From: Bradyrhizobium sp. ISRA464
Lineage (GTDB): Bacteria; Pseudomonadota; Alphaproteobacteria; Rhizobiales; Xanthobacteraceae
DNA length: 64,000 nucleotides
Direction: 5' to 3'
NCBI RefSeq assembly: GCF_029910095.1
Contig: NZ_CP094526.1
Location: 1,674,001-1,738,000, forward strand
The notes below the pieces were generated by a model, which saw only the letters and a program-made list of their open reading frames with translations, was not told the origin of the DNA and did not search any database. Numbering within the stretch: position 1 is the stretch's first letter; the number at the start of each line of letters is the position of its first letter. The position numbers and the translations under genes are program-made. This document shows positions 43,633 to 51,854 of the stretch, one piece after another.

Positions 43633-44318
43633 CGGTAGAGTCTCCGCGCAAACAGATCGATCAGGATGGTCAGAGCATCGGTGATGCGTTGACCCTTGCC
43701 CAGCGAATAGGCGCTGTACTCGATATTCACCGGCACCTCGACAAAGCGCAGGCGGCTCTGCGCGATCTGGTGCAGGATCTCGGACGCGTGTGCCATTCGG
43801 TTCTGTCGCAAGGCGATCGCGCGGGCGCCGCGCGCGGTCATCGCCCGTAGGCCATTGTGGGTATCGGTGACAGGCAGTCCGGTGCTCGCGCGCGTAAACC
43901 AGATCGCGGCGCCGAGCAAGATGCGGCGCGGCACCGGCAGATTTGCCGTCGCGCCGGCGAGAAAGCGGCTGCCAAGCGCGAAATCGATCCCGGGCTGCTC
44001 GATGGCCGCGAGCAGCGCCGCGATGGCCGCGGGGGAATGCTGACCGTCGGCGTCGAACGTGACGAGTGCATCCGCATGCTGCTCGAGGGCGAAGTCGATG
44101 CCGGTCTGTAGTGCGGCGCCCTGTCCGAGGTTGATCGGATGCCGGACCACGACCGCCCCTGCGAGCAACGCGACGTCGCCGGTGCGGTCGGCGGAGCCGT
44201 CATCGACCACGATGACCGCGTATCCGGCGCGGCGAATGCCGGACACGACGCTGCCGACCACCGGTGCTTCATTGTACGCCGCGACAACAACCCAGGGATT
44301 GCGAACCCGGCCGGTCAT
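43629..44318 (-). CDS. GT2 glycosyltransferase, DPM1-like
   Basis: A 229-residue GT-A enzyme. The N-terminus WVVVAAYNEAPVVGSVV, the nucleotide-binding VIVVDDGSADRTGDVA, and the metal-binding D-x-D in LVTFDADGQHSP (about 85-96) are complete. LALGSRFLAG and THNGLRAMTARGARAI fit the polyprenyl-phosphate glycosyltransferase branch. It probably makes a polyprenyl-phosphate hexose on the cytoplasmic side. It overlaps both neighbours by ATGA and is translationally coupled. Confidence 0.9.
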   Translation of the reverse strand: MTGRVRNPWVVVAAYNEAPVVGSVVSGIRRAGYAVIVVDDGSADRTGDVALLAGAVVVRHPINLGQGAALQTGIDFALEQHADALVTFDADGQHSPAAIAALLAAIEQPGIDFALGSRFLAGATANLPVPRRILLGAAIWFTRASTGLPVTDTHNGLRAMTARGARAIALRQNRMAHASEILHQIAQSRLRFVEVPVNIEYSAYSLGKGQRITDALTILIDLFARRLYR

Positions 44319-45202
44319 GGGAAGCTCGTATCCGGATGTGGGGGCGCCTTGCTCAAGACCACGCGCATCGCGTCGAACAGGTTTACCGGAATGGCGAACC
44401 GGTTGCCGGTCGGGCTGGCCGCGATCTTACGGCCGAGCATGCGACCGATTTGGAAGGCGATCAGCGAGAACGGCACGAATTTCCAGGGGTGATCGGAACT
44501 CTCTATGCGAAGACCGATCGAATGGGCCAGAGACGCGATGCTGTCGCGGTTGAAGAACCAGAGGTGCTGCGGCGGCGTCATCAGGCGCCAGTGCGCGCCG
44601 GTCGATCGCGCTGCCAAGGAACCGAAGTCTCCGGTCGTCAGCACGATGATTCCGTCCGGCCGGAGATGGTCCGCGAGTAGCGCGAGGGCTTCCCTCGGGT
44701 CGGGCAGATGCTCGACGACGTCGAGGAGGACGATGACATCCAGGGTGCCAAGCGACTTGAGAGTCGCTTCGCTCAGCGGGCCGCGGACGACGTTCAAGCC
44801 GAGATCGCCAGCATGCGCTGCAGCCGCTTCCGCGGGCTCGATGCCGCTCACCTCAAATCCAGCGCGGCGCGCTTCATCGAGAAAGAAGCCGTAGGCGCAG
44901 CCGATCTCGAGCAGGAAACCCCGTGCCTTGCGGCGCCGGATGAACTCGACCGTGCGGGCGAACTCGCGCCGTAGCACGGGTTCGGCGCCGCGATAGTCGG
45001 CGTAGCCGTCGGACTGATGGCCGGAAAAGTAGCCATCGTCATAATAGGCGAGGGGGTCGAAGCTCGATGCCTCGGTGCGTCCCAGTCCGCAGTCAGGACA
45101 TTGGAGGATGTCGCAACCGTTCTTGACGTAAAGAAGCCGATGGAGCGTCGCGCGACTGCACGCGGGACATTTCAGCGTAACCGCAGGTCGGTCGTTGCGC
45201 AT
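44315..45202 (-). CDS. Class I SAM-dependent methyltransferase with N-terminal zinc ribbon
   Basis: A 295-residue enzyme. The N-terminus has CPACSRATLHRLLY and LQCPDCGLG, a four-cysteine zinc ribbon as in methyltransferases of sugar and O-antigen pathways. The SAM site is GFLLEIGCAYGFFLDEARRAG, then DVIVLLDVVEHLPDPREAL. It likely methylates a sugar or lipid-linked glycan. ATG 45202 (MRNDRPAV) is preferred to an in-frame upstream TTG. It is the first gene of the three-gene operon. Confidence 0.87.
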   Translation of the reverse strand: MRNDRPAVTLKCPACSRATLHRLLYVKNGCDILQCPDCGLGRTEASSFDPLAYYDDGYFSGHQSDGYADYRGAEPVLRREFARTVEFIRRRKARGFLLEIGCAYGFFLDEARRAGFEVSGIEPAEAAAAHAGDLGLNVVRGPLSEATLKSLGTLDVIVLLDVVEHLPDPREALALLADHLRPDGIIVLTTGDFGSLAARSTGAHWRLMTPPQHLWFFNRDSIASLAHSIGLRIESSDHPWKFVPFSLIAFQIGRMLGRKIAASPTGNRFAIPVNLFDAMRVVLSKAPPHPDTSFP

Positions 45203-45636
45203 CAGCACATGCGTTCCGCCCAATGGCGTTCTTCAGTTGGAAAAACGCATCCGAAGCCGAACTGTTCCGCTCGGCGAACGGCCACGGGGTCGCAGGCTGC
45301 CTGGCTGGCAGCTATGAAATAGATCGAGGATGGTCCGCACCCTCGTCGGTGCAGCGCGGTGAGACGGCGGTCCATCCGAGGTGTGACGCCGGAGCTGCCG
45401 GGCACCAGCGTCGTCACGCTGCCGCGTGCCGACTTGCCACTTCGCGGTCGGGCGGGCGACCCGACCGCACTGGCAAATCGACGCTAATCCGCATCGTCTT
45501 GCGTTCGCACCGACGCAAAGTCAAGCGCTTCGGGCCGCAGCCTTTCGCGCCGCGCGATGGCTCCACGACCAACGCATGGCTCGGGCTTGGCTCGACGTCT
45601 GATCGAGCGGCGATCGCGAGAGGAGGCTGGCCGCAT
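45203..45636. other. Gene-free region
   Basis: 434 bases between two minus-strand genes. Long plus-strand frames through it lack protein-like features. It should contain the promoter of the methyltransferase-GT2-DUF2304 operon. Confidence 0.4.
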
Positions 45637-46056
45637 TCAATGATGCGCCGAAACGTTCCTGACAGTCTCGGTCAGCAAATCAGCCGACGCGGAACGGCTC
45701 ACGTCACCCAGACTAATGATGCCGACCATCCGCTTGCTCTTGTTGATCACCGGCAGCCTGCGGACCTGCAGCTTCTCCATATGATGCATCGCCTTTGCGA
45801 GGTCATCGTCCTCTCGGCAGCAATGGATGCCTTCAGTCATCACATCGCGCGCCGTCGTGCGGCCGGCATCGAAGTTGTTGCTCGCGAGTCCTTTGCAGAC
45901 GATGTCGCGGTCGGTCACCATCCCGATCAGTTTGTCGTCCGCGCCAATCGGAATGCAGCCGATGTCTTGCGCCTGCATCAATTTGGCGAGCTCGGTGATA
46001 GGGGTGTTGGGGTTGACCCAGTCGACACCCTTGTGCATTACGTCTTTGACTTTCAT
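45637..46056 (-). CDS. Tandem CBS domain protein
   Basis: A 139-residue protein made of two CBS domains. The first has MKVKDVM at the start, then IPIGADDKLIGMVTDRDI; the second starts with TARDVMTEGIHCCREDD and ends LPVINKSKRMVGIISLGDV. Such pairs bind adenosine nucleotides and report energy or redox state. No enzyme domain is attached. The start is MKVKDVM with GGAGG upstream. A perfect 18-bp dyad is centred about 37 bases before the start, so it may be controlled by a dimeric regulator. Confidence 0.9.
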   Translation of the reverse strand: MKVKDVMHKGVDWVNPNTPITELAKLMQAQDIGCIPIGADDKLIGMVTDRDIVCKGLASNNFDAGRTTARDVMTEGIHCCREDDDLAKAMHHMEKLQVRRLPVINKSKRMVGIISLGDVSRSASADLLTETVRNVSAHH

Positions 46057-46084
46057 GGTGGAGCCTCCGTTCCCGGGTTTCAGG

Positions 46085-46102
46085 TGCATTGATTGCAATG
46101 CA
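46085..46102. promoter_or_regulatory. 18-bp dyad upstream of CBS gene
   Basis: TGCATTG and CAATGCA separated by ATTG. The 7-4-7 form resembles binding sites of Crp/Fnr-type dimers, but it is not a FixK/FNR consensus (TTGAT-N4-ATCAA). Confidence 0.4.
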
Positions 46103-46289
46103 GCAGCGCCCCATTTCCTATACTGTACAACCGATCAGGTGCGAGGTCACTGCAGCAAGCATCACTCCTGGGCGATTCGACCAGACAGACGCCGACGCAG
46201 TAGCCGCCACCCTCCGAACAAATTAACTACGACTTCGCGGCCCGGGTTTCCGCCCAAGATCGCAAAGGCATTGGGCGGCGCGCAAATCC

Positions 46290-46760
46290 TCAGTCGTGCG
46301 CGCTGAAGCGCCCGTGCAGTGCGTCGGCCGTCAGGCGGGCAAACTGCGCGTGACCCATATGGAGCAGCGTCTCGTGATCGCCCGCTTCCATATAGATCTC
46401 CGGCTGTGCCTCGATGCTGTCGTCGACGATGATATCCAGCCCGTAGCATTTGCCGACGGCAGGGACTGCACCGTGTGCACAGTCGCCGAACAGCCGATTG
46501 ATCTCGGTTTCATCGGCCATATGGACATTGTCGCCGAGTTTTGTCCTCAGTTCCGACAGGCGCAGGTGATGCGATGCGGGCAAGATGGCCAGCATGTATT
46601 CGCCGTCGCGCCGCAACACGATGCCCTTGGCGAGGCGATCGCCCGAGATATGGCATGCCTCAGCCGTGCGAGCGGACGTCATGCTGAGTTCGTGCGGGAT
46701 CACCTCGTATTGGATGTTTTCAGCAGCTAGGTATTTCTGGAGCGTGGGAGCAATGGTCAT
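46290..46760 (-). CDS. YbaK/EbsC-family aminoacyl-tRNA deacylase
   Basis: A 156-residue stand-alone editing domain of the YbaK/ProX group. Visible blocks: IQYEVIPHELSMTSARTAEA, LAKGIVLRRDGEYMLAILP with the conserved Lys of the active site, and FGDCAHGAVPAVGKCYGLD, the G-x-x-P pocket loop. It should clear mischarged tRNA in the cytoplasm. A strong GGAGGTGATGTC leads the ATG. It lies alone between the CBS gene and a divergent secreted protein gene. Confidence 0.88.
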   Translation of the reverse strand: MTIAPTLQKYLAAENIQYEVIPHELSMTSARTAEACHISGDRLAKGIVLRRDGEYMLAILPASHHLRLSELRTKLGDNVHMADETEINRLFGDCAHGAVPAVGKCYGLDIIVDDSIEAQPEIYMEAGDHETLLHMGHAQFARLTADALHGRFSAHD

Positions 46761-46993
46761 GACATCACCTCCGATGCAAAATGCAAACCGTCCACCGTGA
46801 GGCCGTCAGACTCTCGCCGTACGATAGGCGGCTGCCTGATTATAGACCCAACATACGTCTTGAATCCGCAAGCTGCAATTCGTCGTCGTTTGACCAGCTC
46901 CAGGAGCGGCTACGCCCCTGGATGAACGACCGTTCATGGAACGGCATGGATTTCAAGCCGTTAGTTGGCGGGGCTTGGTTCGCGGAGAACAAA

Positions 46994-47263
46994 ATGAAGC
47001 ACGCAATCATCGCACTTTCTGCAGCTTGTCTTCTTGCTTCCGCCCCCGTCGCTTTCGCGCAGGGCGTATCAAGCAAGACACCGGGCCACGAGATGCAGTC
47101 GAAGGGCTCCAAGAAAGGCAGCCCTGGCGCTTCCGGCTATGCTCCGGGACGAGAGATGCAAGCGAGGGGATCAAAGCGCGGGAGCCCGGGCGCCTCTGGT
47201 TACGCTCCCGGCCAGACAACCGGTTCGAGCCGTCGCATGGGCGGTTCGACGAGGTCCAGGTAA
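46994..47263 (+). CDS. Small secreted protein with tandem repeats (89 aa)
   Basis: A signal peptide (MKHAIIALSAACLLASAPVAFAQ) is followed by a basic, Gly/Ser/Pro-rich mature part of about 66 residues. It contains two near-identical 22-residue units of the form P-G-x-E-M-Q-x-x-G-S-K-x-G-S-P-G-A-S-G-Y-A-P. It should be exported and disordered. The start has GGAGAA just upstream. Proteins of this form are seen in rhizobia as hypothetical exported proteins; the function is unknown. Confidence 0.7.
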   Translation: MKHAIIALSAACLLASAPVAFAQGVSSKTPGHEMQSKGSKKGSPGASGYAPGREMQARGSKRGSPGASGYAPGQTTGSSRRMGGSTRSR

Positions 47264-47413
47264 GCTCAAGCGAAGCGGCCCGCCGCCAAGCCGGTGGGCC
47301 GCGTTGTCTCAGTCATTGTCGCCGGGATCGCACTGTGCTTGGGCGGGACGCGCGGGCATGCTCGCCATCCTGTCCTGATCCGATCCGCGCGGACATCAAA
47401 GGAAGGAATGCTG

Positions 47414-47677
47414 ATGCGAAGATTGATTGTCTTGACAGCGCTCACGCTCGCGATCGGAGTTTCGGCGGCAGCGGCAGCCCCGCCGGCATATCCGCCACTG
47501 CCTAATTCCGCGATGCCTCGCGGTTTGGTTCAAGTGCGAGGCGGGCACGGGTACGGTCACGGATACGGATGGGGACGTGGCGCCGGCTATTATCCCTATG
47601 GCTGGAGTCGCGGACGGAAGGTTGGCTGGAGGGGCCGCGCCTGCCCGCCCGGTCAATGGAAGAAAGGCTGGTGCTGA
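47414..47677 (+). CDS. Small secreted Gly/Tyr/His-rich protein (87 aa)
   Basis: A signal peptide (MRRLIVLTALTLAIGVSAAA) is followed by a Pro-rich linker and a Gly-His-Tyr-Trp-rich segment (GGHGYGHGYGWGRGAGYYPY) that could bind metal or surfaces. The C-terminus ACPPGQWKKGWC has two cysteines that may pair. The ATG at 47414 is seven bases from GGAAGG; an ATG two codons earlier is also possible. It lies in the same direction as the repeat-containing secreted protein 150 bases upstream. Confidence 0.65.
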   Translation: MRRLIVLTALTLAIGVSAAAAAPPAYPPLPNSAMPRGLVQVRGGHGYGHGYGWGRGAGYYPYGWSRGRKVGWRGRACPPGQWKKGWC

Positions 47678-48202
47678 CCTGCTCCGGCTTATTTCTCGGT
47701 ACGCAACCATGTGCGTCAGCATGAAAGCATCTGGTGTTGTCCACGACGGACGTCGGTCGTGAACGCGGCATCAGCTGGCCGTGCTGAGGGCCCGTCAACA
47801 CGCGACCAATCGTTGGAGCGCAAGTCGCGCTCGGCCTCGTGGACGTGCGCCGCCTTCGCGCGCGTCACGACACCGACCGCGTGGTTTGATGGGTCCCGCC
47901 GCCCCGATAGCTTCGGTCCCCCGATCATCGGGGGCAGCTTACATTAACCCCACAACTGGTCCGGCCTGTGTCGGCGTGAGCTTGATGCTGCGTATCCGTA
48001 GTTTTGCGGGGTGCAGTGCAGGACACGTGACAGTGGCTCTATCGCTTGCCTTGGCCCCCGGGTGATCCGTATCCCCGGAGCAGCCCCAATTGGATAACGA
48101 AGGGTTACGCGCTGGCTCGCAGTTTTTTCGGCGAAGGATAGCCCGCGTTAAATCGCCGCGGCGTATAAGGTTTGCATTGGCCACTTGAACATTGAGGACA
48201 AC
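47678..48202. other. Gene-free region upstream of tad genes
   Basis: 525 bases with no credible gene. The promoter of the TadG-TadE-TadE group should be near the right end. I see no clear boxes or repeats. Confidence 0.4.
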
Positions 48203-49552
48203 ATGACGGCCTTCATGAGTTGGAAGGCGGAGGCACCCTCGCAAATGAGGTCGGCGCCGGTGATGCGGCGCTCCCGTTTAAATCGTCTTTTTAGTCGCTT
48301 TGTGCGCGACGAGTCCGGCAGCTACGCCATCCTCGTCGCGCTGCTGCTCCCCGTTCTGGTCGGGACTGCGGGCCTCGGCACCGAGGTCGCCTGGTGGTTC
48401 TACAAGCAGAAGAACATGCTCAGCGCCGCTGACTCGGCGGCCGTCAGCGCAGCCACCGCCGGCACCAATCTCGTCACCGAGGCCGGCGCCATCACGGCAT
48501 TCTACGGCTACACGAACGGGACCAACAACGTCACCGTCACGGTGAACCAGCCGCCGACCACGGGAAGCTACACCTCGAACTCTCAGGCCGTCGAAGTCAT
48601 CATCAGCCAGCCGCAACCGCGGCTCCTGTCGGCGTTGTTCGGCTCCGGCACGGTCCCCGTCACGGCCCGCGCCGTCGCGCTCCCCAATGTCGGAACGGGC
48701 TGCGTGCTTGCGCTCGATCCCACGGCCAACTCGGCTGTGAACGTGAGCGGCAGTAACAATCTCAATCTGATCAACTGCAATCTCTACAGCAACTCCAGCG
48801 GTTCTCCCTCGCTGAACGTGAGTGGCACTGCAAGGGTGTCCGCCAACCTGGTCGGAGCGGTCGGGACCATCTCCGGCGCGAGCAACATCACGGCCCCGAA
48901 CGGCATTCGGAGCGGCATCAGGCCGACCGCCGATCCTTATGCGACTGTCTCTCCCCCCACGACGCCGACCCCGTGCGACCCTAGTAACCAAAAAATCAAC
49001 AGCAGTGGGAAGGTCAACTCGATCTCCCCGGGCGTGTGCTATAGTGGTCTTGTTTCGGTCCAATCCGGATACACGTTGGATCTGACCCCCGGCATCTACT
49101 ATTTTTACGGCTCCGGCGGGGGCTTGTCGGTGCAAGGCAACGCAACGGTCACTTGCAGCTCCTGCACCGGCACAGGCACCTCGGGAGTGACGCTCGTCTT
49201 CACTGGTTCGGCCAGCAATGGCTGGGCCACCGCCAACATCGGCAGCAACGCCATTGTCAACTTGACGGCTCCGGCCTCCGGACCGACCCAGGGCATCGTG
49301 ATGTATGGCGACCGCAACATGACGACAGGTTCGACCTTTTCGCTGCAGGGCGGCGGCTCCCAGAATTTCAGTGGCGCCATCTACCTGCCGAAGGCGAACC
49401 TGCAGTTCAGCGGCGGCAACGGCACGACCTCCTCGTGCACGCAGGTCATCGCCGATACGATCGCCCTTACCGGCAGTTCGAATCTTCAGGTCAATTGCGC
49501 TGCCTTGGGCGGCAGCACCATCGGCACGACGACGGCGCAACTCGTCGAGTAA
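48203..49552 (+). CDS. TadG-like pilus-assembly/secreted protein
   Basis: A 449-residue protein with the TadG-type N-terminus: FVRDESGSYAILVALLLPVL then GLGTEVAWWFYKQKNMLSAADSAAVSAA (membrane helix about 40-62). The long outer part is rich in Ser, Thr, Asn and Gly, with repeated short G-S/N-x-V units that suggest a beta-helix. It belongs to the tight-adherence (Flp) pilus family as a surface pseudopilin. It lacks the von Willebrand domain found in some TadG proteins. ATG 48203 follows GAGGACAAC. TadE genes follow. Confidence 0.8.
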   Translation: MTAFMSWKAEAPSQMRSAPVMRRSRLNRLFSRFVRDESGSYAILVALLLPVLVGTAGLGTEVAWWFYKQKNMLSAADSAAVSAATAGTNLVTEAGAITAFYGYTNGTNNVTVTVNQPPTTGSYTSNSQAVEVIISQPQPRLLSALFGSGTVPVTARAVALPNVGTGCVLALDPTANSAVNVSGSNNLNLINCNLYSNSSGSPSLNVSGTARVSANLVGAVGTISGASNITAPNGIRSGIRPTADPYATVSPPTTPTPCDPSNQKINSSGKVNSISPGVCYSGLVSVQSGYTLDLTPGIYYFYGSGGGLSVQGNATVTCSSCTGTGTSGVTLVFTGSASNGWATANIGSNAIVNLTAPASGPTQGIVMYGDRNMTTGSTFSLQGGGSQNFSGAIYLPKANLQFSGGNGTTSSCTQVIADTIALTGSSNLQVNCAALGGSTIGTTTAQLVE

Positions 49553-49592
49553 GCCTTAATATTTAATATATTGATCAAGTCGGAGTTTTGAG

Positions 49593-50096
49593 ATGAAAAT
49601 GGGCAATGCATGTGGTGAGTGCCGGTCCCATCGGCGTCGCGGCCCGCGGCGTCTGCTCGGGCGTTTCCGCAAGAACACGCGCGGCGCCGCTGCGATCGAG
49701 TTCGGCATTCTGGTGCCGCTCCTTGCGCTGATGGTGGTGTCGGTGATTGACACCGGGCTTGCGGTCTATCGCAAGATGCAGGTGGAGAGCGCGGCGCAGG
49801 CGGGCGTCGAATATGCGATCGCGCACGGCTTCGACAGCAACGCGATGTCGGCCGCGGTCGTCAACGCGACGAATTCCACGGCGATCAGCGCTTCGCCTGC
49901 TCCGGTCAAATTTTGCGGATGTGCGACGACGTCGGGAGTGACCAGCACGACCTGCGGAAGCACGTGCCCGGGAGGCGCGCAGGCGGGTACCTACACCACC
50001 GTATCCGCGCAGGGGTCCTACTGGACTATCATCAACTACCAGGTCGTTCCAAGCGGCTACTCGCTCAGCATGCAATCGACGGTGAGGTTGCAATGA
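49593..50096 (+). CDS. TadE-like minor pseudopilin (167 aa)
   Basis: A basic leader, RRRGPRRLLGRFRKNTRG, precedes AAAIEFGILVPLLALMVVSV, the TadE prepilin-peptidase site (with E-F) and membrane helix. The outer part has QVESAAQAGVEYAIAHG, conserved in the family, and a Cys-rich loop (FCGCATTSG ... STTCGSTCPGG). It probably joins TadG and the second TadE in pilus assembly. It is 40 bases after TadG and overlaps the next gene by ATGA. Confidence 0.85.
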   Translation: MKMGNACGECRSHRRRGPRRLLGRFRKNTRGAAAIEFGILVPLLALMVVSVIDTGLAVYRKMQVESAAQAGVEYAIAHGFDSNAMSAAVVNATNSTAISASPAPVKFCGCATTSGVTSTTCGSTCPGGAQAGTYTTVSAQGSYWTIINYQVVPSGYSLSMQSTVRLQ

Positions 50097-50479
50097 AGAT
50101 TGCCGGGGCATTGTGGCGTGATCATCGTGGTGCGTCCGCGCTCGAGTTTGGCCTGATCGCACCGCTGTTCTTCGCTTTCGTGTTCGGTATCGTCGAGATC
50201 GGTCTGTTGCTGTGGACCCAGGCGGGGTTGCAGCATGGTGTCGAGATTGCCGCGCGATGCGCAACCGTGAACACTACGCTCTGTCCCACGAACAAGCCTG
50301 ATGTGATCGCCACATACGCGAGCCAGCAGGCGTTTGGCCTCAACCTCCCGGCTTCAACGTTCACCTACGCCGCCCCCGCCTGCGGCAACCAGGTGAACGC
50401 GAGCTATCAGTTCCAGTTTCCCCAAATCCTCAATATGGCCCCGCTGACGCTGACTGCGACAGCTTGCTTTCCCGCCTGA
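50093..50479 (+). CDS. TadE-like minor pseudopilin (128 aa)
   Basis: A short leader, MKIAGALWRDHRGA, precedes SALEFGLIAPLFFAFVFGIV with the E-F processing motif and a membrane helix. The outer part has LQHGVEIAARCATVNTTLC and a later pair of cysteines. It starts inside the stop codon of the previous TadE gene, so the two are translationally coupled. No prepilin peptidase, secretin or ATPase gene is present in the window, so this group needs machinery encoded elsewhere. Confidence 0.85.
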   Translation: MKIAGALWRDHRGASALEFGLIAPLFFAFVFGIVEIGLLLWTQAGLQHGVEIAARCATVNTTLCPTNKPDVIATYASQQAFGLNLPASTFTYAAPACGNQVNASYQFQFPQILNMAPLTLTATACFPA

Positions 50480-50554
50480 CGGGGCGCAGCTGCCGGTCTC
50501 CTTGCGGCATCGCCAGCGAAGTCCGCAGCCGAGTGCGGCGAGCCCGGCCGAGGG

Positions 50555-51358
50555 TCACTGCGTCTGAGCTGCCATGTCGGATCCGGGATGCCGTCCCGGC
50601 CTCTGCGGCAAGACCAGAATGAGCCCAACAATCGCGGCGAGGATCACCGCGGATGCCAAGGGACGACTTAGGGCCAACCCACCATCGTGCGTTGGCTTGT
50701 CCAGAAAATCTCCGACCGTCGCACCGAGCGGTCGCGTCAATATGAAGGCGGCCCAGAACAGGAACACGCGCGAGATTGCGGTCCAGTAGTACAAGCCTGC
50801 CAGCAGCGCGAGTCCTGCACAGAACACGAGCGCGCCTCCGTCATATCCCAGTCCGGTGTCGTCGGCGATCCAGTCTCCGAGCGCGGTCCCCAGGGTCTGC
50901 GAAAACGTGATTGTCACCCAATAGAAGATTTCGACTTTCGGCGTGGCCACCGTCTGGACATTTACCGAGCCGAGAGTGAGGTACCAGATCGCGAGCGAGC
51001 CCAGGACGCACGCCAGCAAGATCGACGAGCCTCCCGTATAGCCGATGCCCAATGAGCGATCGAAGAAGTCGGCCATGGCGGTGCCCACGGTCGTGGAGGC
51101 TATGATCGCCAGCCAGTAGACCCAGGCGTTGAATTGTCTCGTCACGATCTGGGCGATCACGGCCGCAACGAACACGGCAAGGAATATTCCGGTGCCGATC
51201 AGATAGCCGCCGTTGCCGGGATGCAAGTCCGCATGCAGCCAGCTCATGGTCACGGCGTCGCCGCCCGTTTCCCCGAGCGTCGTGGCAAGGATCTTGATCA
51301 CCCAGAAGCCGAGTGTCACCTCGGGGACTTTGCTCAGGATCTCGTCTTCGTTTTGCAT
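50555..51358 (-). CDS. Membrane protein with four DUF347 repeats
   Basis: A 267-residue inner-membrane protein with about eight helices, made of four copies of one unit. Each unit starts with a (T)LG-x-x-x-(G)D motif: ATTLGETGGD, STTVGTAMADFF, SQTLGTALGDW, TRPLGATVGDFLDKP. The conserved acidic residue in each helix suggests ion or substrate movement, but the family function is unknown to me. It starts MQNEDEILSKVPEVTLG. It is divergent from the BisC-like gene. Confidence 0.85.
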   Translation of the reverse strand: MQNEDEILSKVPEVTLGFWVIKILATTLGETGGDAVTMSWLHADLHPGNGGYLIGTGIFLAVFVAAVIAQIVTRQFNAWVYWLAIIASTTVGTAMADFFDRSLGIGYTGGSSILLACVLGSLAIWYLTLGSVNVQTVATPKVEIFYWVTITFSQTLGTALGDWIADDTGLGYDGGALVFCAGLALLAGLYYWTAISRVFLFWAAFILTRPLGATVGDFLDKPTHDGGLALSRPLASAVILAAIVGLILVLPQRPGRHPGSDMAAQTQ

Positions 51359-51854
51359 TGTGCATCCTGCAATCGTTCATGCGGTTCGAGTCTGGGCCGC
51401 AAATGCGGCAAATCCTCGTGCATGACAACGCAGACGGCACCAGAAGATCGGTAGCCTTTGCGCGTGATCCGCGCGCTAGACCGGGACGAGTTACAAATCT
51501 GCGTGACCCAGGGCTGCCTGCGAGCCGACGCAGTCCTGTCGGCCTCACTCGAGTTGAGGTCGCGCACCCGGATGAAGAACCGAGGTGCGGTCTCTGTGGG
51601 AATACGTGTCCGCGATCGCGCCATTCCAACGCATAGAGCATGGCGTTCTATGCGCGCTCGCGCGATGCAGTTCACCACCGCCCATCTCAGCCAGACCTCG
51701 TACCTGACACGTTCTTCGCACCATTTGCGCGGCGCGCCCTTGCGTTTTCGACCGACCTGAACTTGATGATATGAGAAGGCGGATGAGTAAACTGGCGATA
51801 TAGTTGGGACAGTGGCGTGCAGAAGCGGCCCGCTCAGCGATTGAGGACGACGTG
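51359..51854. other. Gene-free region between divergent genes
   Basis: 496 bases with frames on both strands but none with protein-like character. It should hold the promoters of the DUF347 gene (minus) and BisC-like gene (plus). Confidence 0.4.

Noticed and set aside
45223..46092. 289-codon plus-strand frame over the CBS gene and its flank
   Set aside because: Its second half is the antisense of a clear CBS gene and its first half has no protein-like features.
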